Shown here in pieces: positions 33,333-41,808 of a stretch of DNA of 64,000 nucleotides (positions within the stretch are counted from its first letter, which is position 1; each line of letters starts with the position of its first letter). The notes beneath the pieces are model-generated. The model was not told where the DNA came from, did not search any database, and worked only from the letters and a program-made list of their open reading frames with translations. This stretch comes from Oceanicola granulosus HTCC2516. GTDB taxonomy: Bacteria; Pseudomonadota; Alphaproteobacteria; Rhodobacterales; Rhodobacteraceae. Made by a program: the position numbers and the translations under genes. The stretch is from assembly GCF_000153305.1 (NCBI RefSeq), contig NZ_CH724107.1:1375010-1439009 (forward strand), written 5' to 3'.

Positions 33333-34177
33333 TGCCCCTCCGCCCCGGCCTCCCCTCGCGCGCACCCGCCGCCACTCTTGCCGCCGCCACGCTGCTCCTG
33401 CTCGTGGCCGGTCCGGCGGCCGCGCAGGACGGCGGGGAGCTGCTCGGGGCGATCTCGGACGCGCTGAGCGACCAGCCCGCCGGGGCCGACGGCACGTCGG
33501 AGCTGTCGGGCCGCATCCTCCAGCTCATCGCGCTGATCACCGTGCTCAGCCTCGCGCCGGGGCTGCTGATCGTGATGACGAGCTTCACCCGCTTCGTCAT
33601 CGTGTTCTCGATCCTGCGCTCGGCGCTCGGGCTCAACCAGACGCCGCCGAACGTGGTGCTCACGAGCATGGCGCTGTTCATGACGTTCTTCGTGATGCAG
33701 CCCGTCTTCGAGGACGCCTGGGAGGACGGGCTGCAGCCGCTGATGTCGAACGCCATCACCGAGGAGCAGGCCGTCGAGCGGATCGCCGACCCGTTCAAGA
33801 CCTTCATGTTCGCCAACACCCGCCCCGTCGATCTCGACCTTTTCCGCGAGATCGCCGCGCGGGCCGGCGGCGACGACGCGGGCGCGATCGAGCTGCCGCC
33901 GCCCGAGACGGCCGCCGACGCGAGCTGGCGCGAGCTGGTCCCGGCCTTCATGATCTCCGAGCTGCGCCGCGCCTTCACCATCGGCTTCCTGATCTTCCTG
34001 CCCTTCATCGCCATCGACCTGATCGTCGCCTCGATCCTGATGAGCGCCGGCATGATGATGCTGCCGCCGGTGCTGATCTCGCTGCCGTTCAAGGTGATCT
34101 TCTTCGTGCTGATCGACGGCTGGCACATGCTCGCCGGAAGCCTTATCGAATCCTACCTGCCCGCCGCCGGCGGCTGA
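33329..34177 (+). CDS. fliP: Flagellar export gate protein FliP
   Basis: A 282-residue protein with a cleavable N-terminal signal (ending GPAAAQD) and four membrane helices. The conserved TSFTRFVIVFSILRSALG, PPNVVLTSMALFMTFFVM and the C-terminal MMMLPPVLISLPFKVIFFVLIDGW segments are diagnostic. No fliO gene is visible nearby, although FliO helps FliP assembly in many bacteria. Confidence 0.94.
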   Translation: MMPLRPGLPSRAPAATLAAATLLLLVAGPAAAQDGGELLGAISDALSDQPAGADGTSELSGRILQLIALITVLSLAPGLLIVMTSFTRFVIVFSILRSALGLNQTPPNVVLTSMALFMTFFVMQPVFEDAWEDGLQPLMSNAITEEQAVERIADPFKTFMFANTRPVDLDLFREIAARAGGDDAGAIELPPPETAADASWRELVPAFMISELRRAFTIGFLIFLPFIAIDLIVASILMSAGMMMLPPVLISLPFKVIFFVLIDGWHMLAGSLIESYLPAAGG

Positions 34178-34203
34178 CGAGACAGAGAGAGGAGACCGCT
34201 CCC

Positions 34204-35274
34204 GTGGCCATTGCCGCCCAAATCGCCGACGCCTCCGACACCGCCGGGAAGGTCCCCCTCAACGCCGCCACCAAGGCGCTCAAGCTGAAGGGACCCGAGA
34301 AGGCGGCGATCCTGTTCCTGTGCCTCGGCGAGAAGCGCGGCACCGAGCTGATGAAGAAGCTCGACGAGGGCGACATCCAGACCATCACCCGCGCCATGTC
34401 GGGCCTCGGCACGATTCCGGCCGAGGTGGTGGAGGACGTGATGACCGAGTTCACCGTCGAGGTCACCGATCTCGGCGGCGTCGTCGGCTCGTTCTCGATC
34501 GCCGAGAACATGCTGAAGAACTTCCTGCCCGACACCCAGGTCGCCGACATCATGAAGGAGATCCGCGGCCCCAAGCGCGAGCGCGGTCTCTGGGAGCGCT
34601 TCGAGGCGCTGAGCGAGTCGGTGATCGCCAACTACCTCAAGAGCGAACACGCCCAGACCGCCGCGGTGATCCTGTCCAACGTCTCGCCCGAGGTCGCGGC
34701 CCGCGTGCTGCCGCTGCTCGAGACGGAGCAGATGCAGGACATCGTCGAGCGCATGATCGGGCTCGACTCGGTCCCCCACCACATGCTGCGCGAGATCGAG
34801 GAGACGCTGCAGCAGGACGTCGTCGCCTCCGCCTCGCAGCCCACGGCGACGGAGCTGCAGCAGCGCATGGCCGACCTGTTCAACCGGCTAGACCCCGAGG
34901 CCTTCAGCCGCGTCGCACCGGTGCTCGAGGAGCGGGATCCGGACACGTTCAACAGCATCAAGCAGAAGATGTTCACCTTCGACGACCTCGCCCGCCTCGA
35001 CCAGCAGAGCCTGGCGCAGGTCATGCGCGGCGTGCAGGGCAACACCCTGCCGCTGGCGCTGCGCGGCGCGAGCAAGGAGCTGCGCGACCTGTTCCTCGCC
35101 GCCCTGCCCCAGCGCTCGCGCGACATGCTCGTCGAGGAGATGGCGACGATGGGTCCGGTGCGCGGCCGCGAGGTGCGCGAGGCGCAGGCGGAGCTGGTGG
35201 ACATGGCCAAGGACCTCGCCGAGCAGGACGTCATTCGCCTGCCCACGGGCGATGACGACGAGCTGATCGAGTAG
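34204..35274 (+). CDS. fliG: Flagellar motor switch protein FliG
   Basis: A 356-residue rotor protein. The N-terminal domain binds FliF, the middle domain has the EHAQTAAVILS motif, and the C-terminal domain has the charged helix around LEERDPDTFNSIKQKMFTFDD that contacts the stator. The GTG start is preceded by GAGGAG. Its place after fliP rather than directly after fliF is less common. It converges with the DUF1217 gene nine bases away. Confidence 0.93.
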   Translation: MAIAAQIADASDTAGKVPLNAATKALKLKGPEKAAILFLCLGEKRGTELMKKLDEGDIQTITRAMSGLGTIPAEVVEDVMTEFTVEVTDLGGVVGSFSIAENMLKNFLPDTQVADIMKEIRGPKRERGLWERFEALSESVIANYLKSEHAQTAAVILSNVSPEVAARVLPLLETEQMQDIVERMIGLDSVPHHMLREIEETLQQDVVASASQPTATELQQRMADLFNRLDPEAFSRVAPVLEERDPDTFNSIKQKMFTFDDLARLDQQSLAQVMRGVQGNTLPLALRGASKELRDLFLAALPQRSRDMLVEEMATMGPVRGREVREAQAELVDMAKDLAEQDVIRLPTGDDDELIE

Positions 35275-35283
35275 CGCGGCGCC

Positions 35284-36108
35284 CTAGCGGTAGGGCGCGC
35301 TCGGCAGCGAGGTGATGGCGGAGATGTCGAGGGTGATGGGCACGTAGCTGCCCGCCATGCCCGCGGCGCTGTTGGAGAGCATCTGCACCGCCGCGCTGTT
35401 GCTGGCCGCGCTGCCGCTGAGCGCGTCGGAGATGATCGCGTACTTGCGCACCAGCTTCTCGACCTCGGCCGGGTCCTGCAGCTTCGTGATGTCGAACTTG
35501 CGTGCGAAGAGCTCCGCCTGCTTGTCGATGTCGAGCTGCGCCACCGAACTGGGCACGCCGAGCGCGGTGCGCATCAGCGTCGACAGGTCGGCGTCCTTGA
35601 GCACGTCCATCCAGGTGGAGATCTCGGGCGCGGCGCGGCGGAACTCGAGCGCCACCCCCACCGTCGCGTTCTGATCGGCCTGGGCGTTGATGAAGTGCTG
35701 CTCGACGTAGCGGTCGACCATCGCCTCCTGCCACGCCGGGTCGAGCGTGTTGGCGTTCTTGGTGCCGCCCTCGGTGAAGCCGAGCCCGGTGTAGAGTTCG
35801 CGCATACGGGGGTCGGTCAGGCGGTTGATGAGCGCCTTGCTGTCGGTGATATCGCCCTCGAGCACCTTGCCCACCAGCGCCTTGCCGAAGATCTGGTCCT
35901 CGAGATCGTAGGCGCGCATGACGAAGGCGTAGACGTCCTGGTCGGCGAGCAGGTCCTCGACCGTCTCGATGCCCCCCACCCGCTCGCGGAAGGTGTCGAT
36001 GGCGCGGGCGTGGCGGGTGCTCGATCCGATCATCTCGAGCTGCTGGTCACGGGTCGCGTCCACCAGCTTGAGCGCAGCCGGCGTCGCCAGACCCGTGATC
36101 GGGATCAC
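35284..36108 (-). CDS. DUF1217 flagellar-locus protein
   Basis: A 274-residue soluble protein of the DUF1217 family, found in alphaproteobacterial flagellar loci. The pattern VEDLLADQDVYAFVMRAYDLED, followed by NRLTDPRMRELY and repeated later as FARKFDITKLQDPAEVEKLVRKY, suggests internal duplication. The final 45 residues are Ser/Ala-rich and may be disordered. Its ATG overlaps the flbT stop by four bases, so it is translated with flaF and flbT. Role unknown. Confidence 0.75.
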   Translation of the reverse strand: MIPITGLATPAALKLVDATRDQQLEMIGSSTRHARAIDTFRERVGGIETVEDLLADQDVYAFVMRAYDLEDQIFGKALVGKVLEGDITDSKALINRLTDPRMRELYTGLGFTEGGTKNANTLDPAWQEAMVDRYVEQHFINAQADQNATVGVALEFRRAAPEISTWMDVLKDADLSTLMRTALGVPSSVAQLDIDKQAELFARKFDITKLQDPAEVEKLVRKYAIISDALSGSAASNSAAVQMLSNSAAGMAGSYVPITLDISAITSLPSAPYR

Positions 36109-36527
36109 TCGGCCGCCTCCAGCATCGCCCCCGCGGGCGGCATGGCGGCGAAGATCTCCTTCTCGCGCTTCATCAGCGGGCGCAGGGCGCGCAGGGCCTT
36201 GTAGTAGTCGCGGGTGCTGACGAAGTTGGCCGCCTCGAACACCAGCGCCCGGCGCTCGGCGCCGAAGACGGTGCAGAGCTCGGCCAGCTTGGACTGGCAG
36301 ACGGGGATCAGCTTGTCGCGGATCTCGGCGTTGGTCAGCGCCGTCTGGATCAGGAAGTAGACCTGCGCCACCGGGGTCGCCGCGTCGTGCTCCTCGAGCA
36401 GGTCGTGGCCGCGGATGATGTCGCCGTGGGTCTCCACCACCATCACGTGCCGGCGGCTCGAGTTGCGCATGACGCAGCCGTTGACGACGATGCGTTCCTG
36501 CGGCTTGAGGGTGAGCTTCAGTGCCAT
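36105..36527 (-). CDS. flbT: Flagellin synthesis repressor FlbT
   Basis: A 140-residue FlbT. In Caulobacter it binds the 5' untranslated region of flagellin mRNA and promotes its decay until the hook is finished. LTLKPQERIVVNGCVMRN at the N terminus and VYFLIQTALTN in the middle match the family. It lies between flaF and the DUF1217 gene, downstream of flagellin. Confidence 0.9.
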   Translation of the reverse strand: MALKLTLKPQERIVVNGCVMRNSSRRHVMVVETHGDIIRGHDLLEEHDAATPVAQVYFLIQTALTNAEIRDKLIPVCQSKLAELCTVFGAERRALVFEAANFVSTRDYYKALRALRPLMKREKEIFAAMPPAGAMLEAAE

Positions 36528-36541
36528 CCGACGCCCTCCCC

Positions 36542-36940
36542 TCAGGCCTGCGGCGACGGCGCGCGGCCGGCGAGGCCGTCGACGACGCTGCGGTTGACGG
36601 CCGCGAGCTGGACCAGGCCCTGCCCGCCGCCGAGGATGCGGTTGGTCTGCTTCTCGATCCACAGCGACAGCGAGATCAGCTGCACGCGCAGCGCCGGCGG
36701 AAGCTCGTTGGCGGGGCTCGAGAGGTCGTAGCGGAAGTGCAACCAGACCGTCACGTTCTCGGCCAGTGCGTCGCGCAGGCCACCGGCGAGGATGGCGATG
36801 CGCTCGGGCGCGGTGGCGGCGGTGTCGTAGGCCTGGGCGGCGTCCTCGAGCCGGGCGGTGAGCTGGGCGAGAACGCGTCGTTCGATCTGTCTGGGTGTTT
36901 CGCTTTCGCGGATGGTGCGCTTGTAGGCTGCGATGCTCAT
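36542..36940 (-). CDS. flaF: Flagellin synthesis activator FlaF
   Basis: A 132-residue helical protein of the FlaF family. The N-terminal YKRTIRESETPRQIERRVL and the NVTVWLHFRYDL segment are conserved. FlaF acts opposite to FlbT to allow flagellin synthesis and secretion. The flagellin-flaF-flbT order is typical of alphaproteobacteria. Confidence 0.88.
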   Translation of the reverse strand: MSIAAYKRTIRESETPRQIERRVLAQLTARLEDAAQAYDTAATAPERIAILAGGLRDALAENVTVWLHFRYDLSSPANELPPALRVQLISLSLWIEKQTNRILGGGQGLVQLAAVNRSVVDGLAGRAPSPQA

Positions 36941-37040
36941 GGCTTCTGCTCCCTGTCAGCCCCGCCATTCTGGCGCGGGCGCCTGCCTGCCTCTGCTTGA
37001 TGCGGAGGGGCCGGATGGCCGGCCCCTCCGAAGGACGTCC

Positions 37041-37880
37041 TCAGCGGAAGAGGCTGAGGATGTTCTGCGGCGCCTGGTTGGCGATCGACAGCGACTGGGT
37101 GGCCAGCTGCTGCTGCACCTGCAGGGCCTGGAGACGGGCGGCCTCTTCCTCCATGTCCGCATCGACCATGGAGCCGACACCGGAATCGAGCCGGTTGGTC
37201 AGCTCGGAGAGGAAGTTCTGCTGGGTCTCGATGGCCTTCTCGGCGACGCCGAGAGCGGTCGAATTCTCGATCGCCAGCGCGAGGTTGGACGAGGCCGTGT
37301 CCATCGCCGCCTTCAGCGTCGTGGCGTCACCGGGGGTGATGTCGACACCGTCGAAGGCCGCGTAGATCGCGCTCTCCATGTCGGCCGCGGCCACGGTGAT
37401 GGTCGAGGTCGACACCGTCGCCCCGCCAACCCCGGTGACGCCGGAGACGATGGTCTTGGCGCCGGCACCGGCGGTCGAGAGCAGGTTCTCGCCGTTGAAG
37501 TTCGACTGGTCGATGGTCGTCTTCATCTGCGCGACGAGCGAGTCGAGTTCTTCCTGCACCTTCGCGTGGTCGACCCCGGTCTCCTGGGCGAACGCGACAC
37601 GATCGATGAATTCCTTGGCGAGGTCGACGAAGGTCTCGGCGCCGAGGCGCGCGGTGGAGACCGAGTTCTTCGACAGGGTCAGGCCCTCGTTGATGGCCTT
37701 GTTCATCCCGCTTTCCGAGCTCAGCGTCGTCGAGATCGAGAAGTAGGAGGCGTTGTCCTTGGCGGAGTTCACCTTGAGGCCGGTCGAGATCCGGTCCTGG
37801 GTCTGGTTGAGGTTGTTGTTGATGCTCCGCAGCGTCGACAGGGCGTTCATTGCGGAATTGTTGGTCAGAATGGAAGACAT
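37041..37880 (-). CDS. fliC: Flagellin
   Basis: A 279-residue flagellin built of the D0/D1 coiled-coil ends with a very short central part, so there is little or no variable surface domain. The N terminus (NNSAMNALSTLRSINNNLNQTQDRISTGLKVNSAKDNA, given in part) and the C terminus (ALQVQQQLATQSLSIANQAPQ and the final ILSLFR) are classic. It is the only flagellin gene in the window. A leader of about 100 bases precedes it, the likely FlbT target. Confidence 0.95.
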   Translation of the reverse strand: MSSILTNNSAMNALSTLRSINNNLNQTQDRISTGLKVNSAKDNASYFSISTTLSSESGMNKAINEGLTLSKNSVSTARLGAETFVDLAKEFIDRVAFAQETGVDHAKVQEELDSLVAQMKTTIDQSNFNGENLLSTAGAGAKTIVSGVTGVGGATVSTSTITVAAADMESAIYAAFDGVDITPGDATTLKAAMDTASSNLALAIENSTALGVAEKAIETQQNFLSELTNRLDSGVGSMVDADMEEEAARLQALQVQQQLATQSLSIANQAPQNILSLFR

Positions 37881-37972
37881 GCTTCACTGCTCCGTATTCG
37901 TTCTGATTACGTTTGCATCGTCTTTCTGACGAAAAGCGGCGTGTGCCGTATCAAGGAGATGGGCGCGGATGG

Positions 37973-37988
37973 TTAAGCGAGGGTTTAC
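37973..37988 (-). promoter_or_regulatory. Near-consensus CtrA box upstream of flagellin
   Basis: Read towards flagellin the sequence is GTAAACCCTCGCTTAA, followed by CC. The half-site TTAAC is perfect and the other half has one mismatch to TTAA-N7-TTAAC. It lies about 93 bases before the flagellin ATG, and the AT-rich leader 37881-37972 follows. Confidence 0.5.
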
Positions 37989-38001
37989 GTTTGCGTACTC
38001 T

Positions 38002-38388
38002 TCAGAGCGACGCGTCGATCCGGTTGGCCGGCGTTTCGGGCGCGCCGCGCGTTTCGCCGGATTTGCCGTAGAGCCCGCGCAGGCTGTGGCGGTCGCGCAC
38101 CCGGCGCAGCTCGCGGGCCACGTCGCCCGTCGCCCGGGCGGCACGCTCGAGCAGCTCCGCATCGCGCGTGATCAGCGCGCCGAGGGTGGCGAAGTCGCTC
38201 GCGAGCGCCCTCTGCTCCGTCGGCGTCAGCGCGGCCGCGGCGGCCTCGAGCTCCGCGCCGAGCCGCTCCTTGTCGGCGGCGAGCTCGTGCACCAGTGCGA
38301 AGCGGCCGGCCTGCAGCGCGGCGATCTCGCGCTCCAGCAGGCGGCTCAACGCGCGGATGATGCGTCCGCAGGTCTGGCTGTCGCTCAT
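38002..38388 (-). CDS. flgN: FlgN-like hook-filament junction chaperone
   Basis: A 128-residue, almost wholly helical protein. Residues 5-100 form long amphipathic helices, including LSRLLEREIAALQAGRF, as in FlgN, the export chaperone of FlgK and FlgL. Its ATG overlaps the stop of the rod-binding gene by four bases (ATGA). The call rests on helical content, size and operon position, because FlgN sequences diverge widely. Confidence 0.65.
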   Translation of the reverse strand: MSDSQTCGRIIRALSRLLEREIAALQAGRFALVHELAADKERLGAELEAAAAALTPTEQRALASDFATLGALITRDAELLERAARATGDVARELRRVRDRHSLRGLYGKSGETRGAPETPANRIDASL

Positions 38389-38705
38389 GCCTCGTCTCCT
38401 CCGGTAATGCGGCTCTGGTAGGCGTTGATCGCGGTCTCGATGCTGGTGGCGATGCCGGTCGTGCCGCCCTTGGCGACCTCCTCGGCGAAGGCCCGGCTGA
38501 GGAAGCCGCGCCACGTCTCCTCGGCGTGGCCGCCGCCGAAGATGCCGCCCTCGACCGTGCTCATCATCTGCTCGACGGCCTGGGTGAGGAACACCGCCTC
38601 GAACTCCACCGCGATCTTGCGCGCCTCCGCCTCGCCGGCGCCGCGCGGGCGCGCCGCGCTGCTGGCGGGGAGGGGCTGGCGGATGCCGTCGGCGGGGGCT
38701 TCCAT
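38385..38705 (-). CDS. Rod-binding protein (FlgJ N-terminal domain)
   Basis: A 106-residue single-domain protein matching the FlgJ rod-binding domain: KIAVEFEAVFLTQAVEQMM and the following TVEGGIFGGGHAEETWRGF. The muramidase domain found in enterobacterial FlgJ is absent; the separate SltF-type enzyme at 23158 supplies that activity. It starts on the stop codon of flgI. Confidence 0.85.
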   Translation of the reverse strand: MEAPADGIRQPLPASSAARPRGAGEAEARKIAVEFEAVFLTQAVEQMMSTVEGGIFGGGHAEETWRGFLSRAFAEEVAKGGTTGIATSIETAINAYQSRITGGDEA

Positions 38706-39823
38706 CAGATGATCTCCAGGTCGGCGTGCAGCGCCCCGGCGGCCTTCATCGCCTGCAGGATGGAGATCGTCTCCGTCGCGCCGAGGCCGATCGCGTTGAG
38801 TCCGTCCACGAGGCGCTGCAGGCTCACGTCGCCCTCGATGATGGCGAAGTTGGTGCGCCGCTCCTCGACCGTCACCGTGGTCTGCGGCACCACGACCGTC
38901 TCGCCGACGCTGAACGGCTCGGGCTGGCTGACCTCCACGTCTTCCTTGACGATCACCGTCAGCCCGCCCTGGCTCACCGCGACCCGCCCGATGCGCACCT
39001 CGGCGCCGATGACGATAGTGCCCGAGCGGGCGTCGATGACCACCTTGGCGACGCTGTCGGGGTTGACGCGCAGGTTCTCCAGCCCGGCCATGAGGCCCGG
39101 GATGTCGGACTTGTCGGATGGGTAGACCTCGATGGTGCCCGGGTCGAGCGCCCGCGCCGTGCCGCCGCCGAGCGCGGCGTTGATGACGTCCTGCACCCGC
39201 ACGGCGGTGGTGAAATCGGGCACCCGCAGCGCGATGCGCACGCTCTCGAGCTCCTCGAGGCGGAAGCCGATCTCGTTCTCGATCAGCGCCCCGTTCTCGA
39301 TGCGCGCCACCGTCGGCACGCCCTCCACGATGGCCGCGTTGGCGCCTTGCGCGGCGTAGCCGGCGACGGCGATGGGGCCCTGCGCGACCGCGTAGATCTC
39401 GCCGTCGGCGCCGGTCAGGGGGGTGACGATCAGGGTGCCGCCGCGCAGCGAGGACGCGTCGCCCAGCGAGGAGACCACCACGTCGATCGTCGAGCCGCGC
39501 CGCGCGAAGGGCGGCAGCGAGGCGGTGACCATGACGGCGGCGGTGTTCTCCGTCTTCATCTGGTCGTCGGAGAGGTTGCCCACCCCGAGCCGCTCGAGCA
39601 TCCCCTGGATGGATTGCTGGGTGAAGGGGCTGTTGCGCAGGCTGTCGCCGGTGCCGTTGAGGCCGACGACGAGGCCGTAGCCGACGAGCTGGTTCTCGCG
39701 CACGCCTTCGAAGGTGGCGATGTCCTTGATGCGCACCTGCGCGCTGGCGGACGTCGCCGCGAGCAGCAACAGCAGCGCCGCGGCGAGAAGCGGTTGCAGA
39801 CGCAAGGCCGGATGAAGCTGCAT
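38705..39823 (-). CDS. flgI: Flagellar P-ring protein FlgI
   Basis: A 372-residue periplasmic protein with a Sec signal peptide (about residues 1-28, ending ASAQ) and the family pattern RIKDIATFEGVRENQLVGYGLVVGL. The start at 39823 is preceded by GGAGG with six-base spacing. It forms the peptidoglycan ring of the basal body and leads the flgI-rod-binding-flgN unit, divergent from the regulator gene. Confidence 0.94.
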   Translation of the reverse strand: MQLHPALRLQPLLAAALLLLLAATSASAQVRIKDIATFEGVRENQLVGYGLVVGLNGTGDSLRNSPFTQQSIQGMLERLGVGNLSDDQMKTENTAAVMVTASLPPFARRGSTIDVVVSSLGDASSLRGGTLIVTPLTGADGEIYAVAQGPIAVAGYAAQGANAAIVEGVPTVARIENGALIENEIGFRLEELESVRIALRVPDFTTAVRVQDVINAALGGGTARALDPGTIEVYPSDKSDIPGLMAGLENLRVNPDSVAKVVIDARSGTIVIGAEVRIGRVAVSQGGLTVIVKEDVEVSQPEPFSVGETVVVPQTTVTVEERRTNFAIIEGDVSLQRLVDGLNAIGLGATETISILQAMKAAGALHADLEII

Positions 39824-39982
39824 TGGAAGCCTCCGCATTTCAGCCTCTACATGACCACAATTGCGAATTAGCATCAACAGGTAAATATACGCGGCCGTTT
39901 AACCTTGACTATCCTTGGCCATCCGCTCAGGTTCGTCATCGAAGGCCGCGCGGCCGCAATTGCCAGCAGCGAGGAAAGCGGG

Positions 39983-40717
39983 ATGCATATTTACCTCTAC
40001 GAGCCGAGGTCCGAACGGCATCAGGGGCTGACCCGCGAACTCGCCACCGCCGGGATGCGCCCGGTGATGATCGGCCCCGAGTTCTTCCGGACCGATCTCA
40101 GTCTGCTCAACCGCGGCGGCAACGACCAGCGCCCGTTCCTGCTGGCCGCCGAGGGCGAGGCGACGATCGCGCAGATCCGCCTGCTGCGCAGCGCCGGCTG
40201 CGCCAACCCGATCATCGTGCTGCGCGACTTCCGCAATTCCACCCACACCGCCGAGGCGCTCAACGCGGGCGCCGACGACGACATGACGATCCCGCTCAAG
40301 GTGATCGAGCTGCGCTCGCGGCTCAACTCGGTGCTGCGCCGCGCCAAGGGGCATGCCTCCGAGAGCGTCACCGTCGGCGAGGTCACCGCCTATTTCGACG
40401 GCCGCGACCCGGTCGTCGCGGGCACCCGGGTGCGGCTGTCGCGGCGCGAGCACGCGATCTTCCAGCACCTGGCGCTCAATCCCAACCGGATCGTCAGCAA
40501 GGCGGCGATCTACGACGCGGTCTACGGGATGGCCGAGGAGCAGCCGCTCGACAAGGTGATCGACGTCTACATCTGCAAGATCCGCAAGAAGATCGACGCC
40601 GCCGCGGTCTCGGGCCGCCCCTACATCGAGACGGTCTACGGCCGGGGCTACAAGCTGACCGCCGAACACCCCGACGCCGCCCCGCTCGACGACGTCCGCA
40701 CCGCCGCAGTCGCCTGA
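39983..40717 (+). CDS. FtcR-like OmpR-family flagellar regulator with atypical receiver
   Basis: A 244-residue regulator with an N-terminal receiver-like domain (about 1-120) and a C-terminal winged-helix DNA-binding domain (about 130-230). The segment AYFDGRDPVVAGTRVRLSRRE and YDAVYGM...IDVYICKIRKKID closely follows FtcR of Brucella, the master regulator of fliF. The receiver has LYEPRSE in place of the acidic pair and no obvious phospho-acceptor Asp near LLAAEGE at residues 53-59. GAGGAAAG sets the start at 39983. The 39824-39982 gap is AT-rich. Confidence 0.75.
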   Translation: MHIYLYEPRSERHQGLTRELATAGMRPVMIGPEFFRTDLSLLNRGGNDQRPFLLAAEGEATIAQIRLLRSAGCANPIIVLRDFRNSTHTAEALNAGADDDMTIPLKVIELRSRLNSVLRRAKGHASESVTVGEVTAYFDGRDPVVAGTRVRLSRREHAIFQHLALNPNRIVSKAAIYDAVYGMAEEQPLDKVIDVYICKIRKKIDAAAVSGRPYIETVYGRGYKLTAEHPDAAPLDDVRTAAVA

Positions 40718-40736
40718 GCGGGCGCGCGGCAAGGCC

Positions 40737-41798
40737 TTACATGTATCGCAGGAACGACAGGTCCGCGAGGCGCCGGGTCACCAGGTAGGACGCCTCGAGC
40801 TGGGTCTCGAGGTCCGCCAGCCGGGTCGCCGCCTCGTAGGGGTCGACCGACTGCAGGTCGTTGATCTGCGCGTTGTAGAGGTCGCTGCGGCTTTCCAGCA
40901 GCGCCAGCGTCTCGTCGAGCGCGTTCCGCTGGCTGCCCAGCCGGGCTTCCATCTCGATGGTGCCGCTGATCCCGCTCGACAGCGCATCTGTCGCCGCGCC
41001 GATCCAAGCCTCCCTCGCCGGACCGTCGGCGATGGCGGAAACGTCGAACGCGGCGAACATGGCGAGGCCGCGATAGAGGTCCCTCAGCGGCCCGTCGTTG
41101 GCCTGCACGCCGAAATCGAGCGTCACGCCCGCATCGATGCGCGCCGACAGCCGCGGCACCGGGTTGCCGGCCCCGTCGACCTGCGGCGCGCCGTTGTAGA
41201 AGGTGGCCTCGAAGTCCGGGCCGGCGAACAGCGCCTCGAGGTCGGCGGCCTTGGCGGCGGCGTCGGCGGCGTCGGTGATGCCGCCGCCGATGATCCCGGC
41301 CACCAGGTCGCGCGGCACCTGCCCGGTGCCGGTGTCGGCGTCGGTCCAGCCGGTGAGCGCGGCCGAGGCCGTCTCGACGCCCGCGAACAGGGCGGCGCCG
41401 GCATGGCGCGTGTTGAGCTGGCCGATCATGTGCTCGAGCGCCGTGTGCGACGCCGCCTTCAGCGCGCCATAGTCGCCCGAGCCGGTGACGGTGAGGTTGA
41501 CGGCGGCGGTGCGGACCTGCTCGCCGAGGGTGCGGATCGAGTCCATCACGCTCGACATCGCGTCGAGCCGCGTGGCGAGGGCCTTGTCGGCGTCGATCTG
41601 GGCCTGCTGGCGTTCGAAGGCGGCGTGGAGCTGGAGCAGCTCGGTCGCGTCGGCACCCGCGGCACGGTAGATGTCGGTGCGCTTGCCGGTGGCGACCTCC
41701 TGCCCGACATTGTCGAGCCGGTCGCGCACGGTGGCGACATCCTGGCGCAGGCTGGAGGACTGGCCGTAATTGGCGACCGGGTTCAGGACGATGGGCAT
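40737..41798 (-). CDS. flgL: Hook-filament junction protein FlgL
   Basis: A 353-residue flagellin-like junction protein. The N-terminal helix (SSSLRQDVATVRDRLDNVGQEVATGKRTDI) and the C-terminal ALLESRSDLYNAQINDLQSVDPYEAATRLADLETQLEASY pattern (shown in part) fit FlgL. It follows flgK by ten bases in the flgE-flgK-flgL order and converges with the regulator gene. Confidence 0.88.
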   Translation of the reverse strand: MPIVLNPVANYGQSSSLRQDVATVRDRLDNVGQEVATGKRTDIYRAAGADATELLQLHAAFERQQAQIDADKALATRLDAMSSVMDSIRTLGEQVRTAAVNLTVTGSGDYGALKAASHTALEHMIGQLNTRHAGAALFAGVETASAALTGWTDADTGTGQVPRDLVAGIIGGGITDAADAAAKAADLEALFAGPDFEATFYNGAPQVDGAGNPVPRLSARIDAGVTLDFGVQANDGPLRDLYRGLAMFAAFDVSAIADGPAREAWIGAATDALSSGISGTIEMEARLGSQRNALDETLALLESRSDLYNAQINDLQSVDPYEAATRLADLETQLEASYLVTRRLADLSFLRYM

Positions 41799-41808
41799 GT
41801 CGCGCTCC

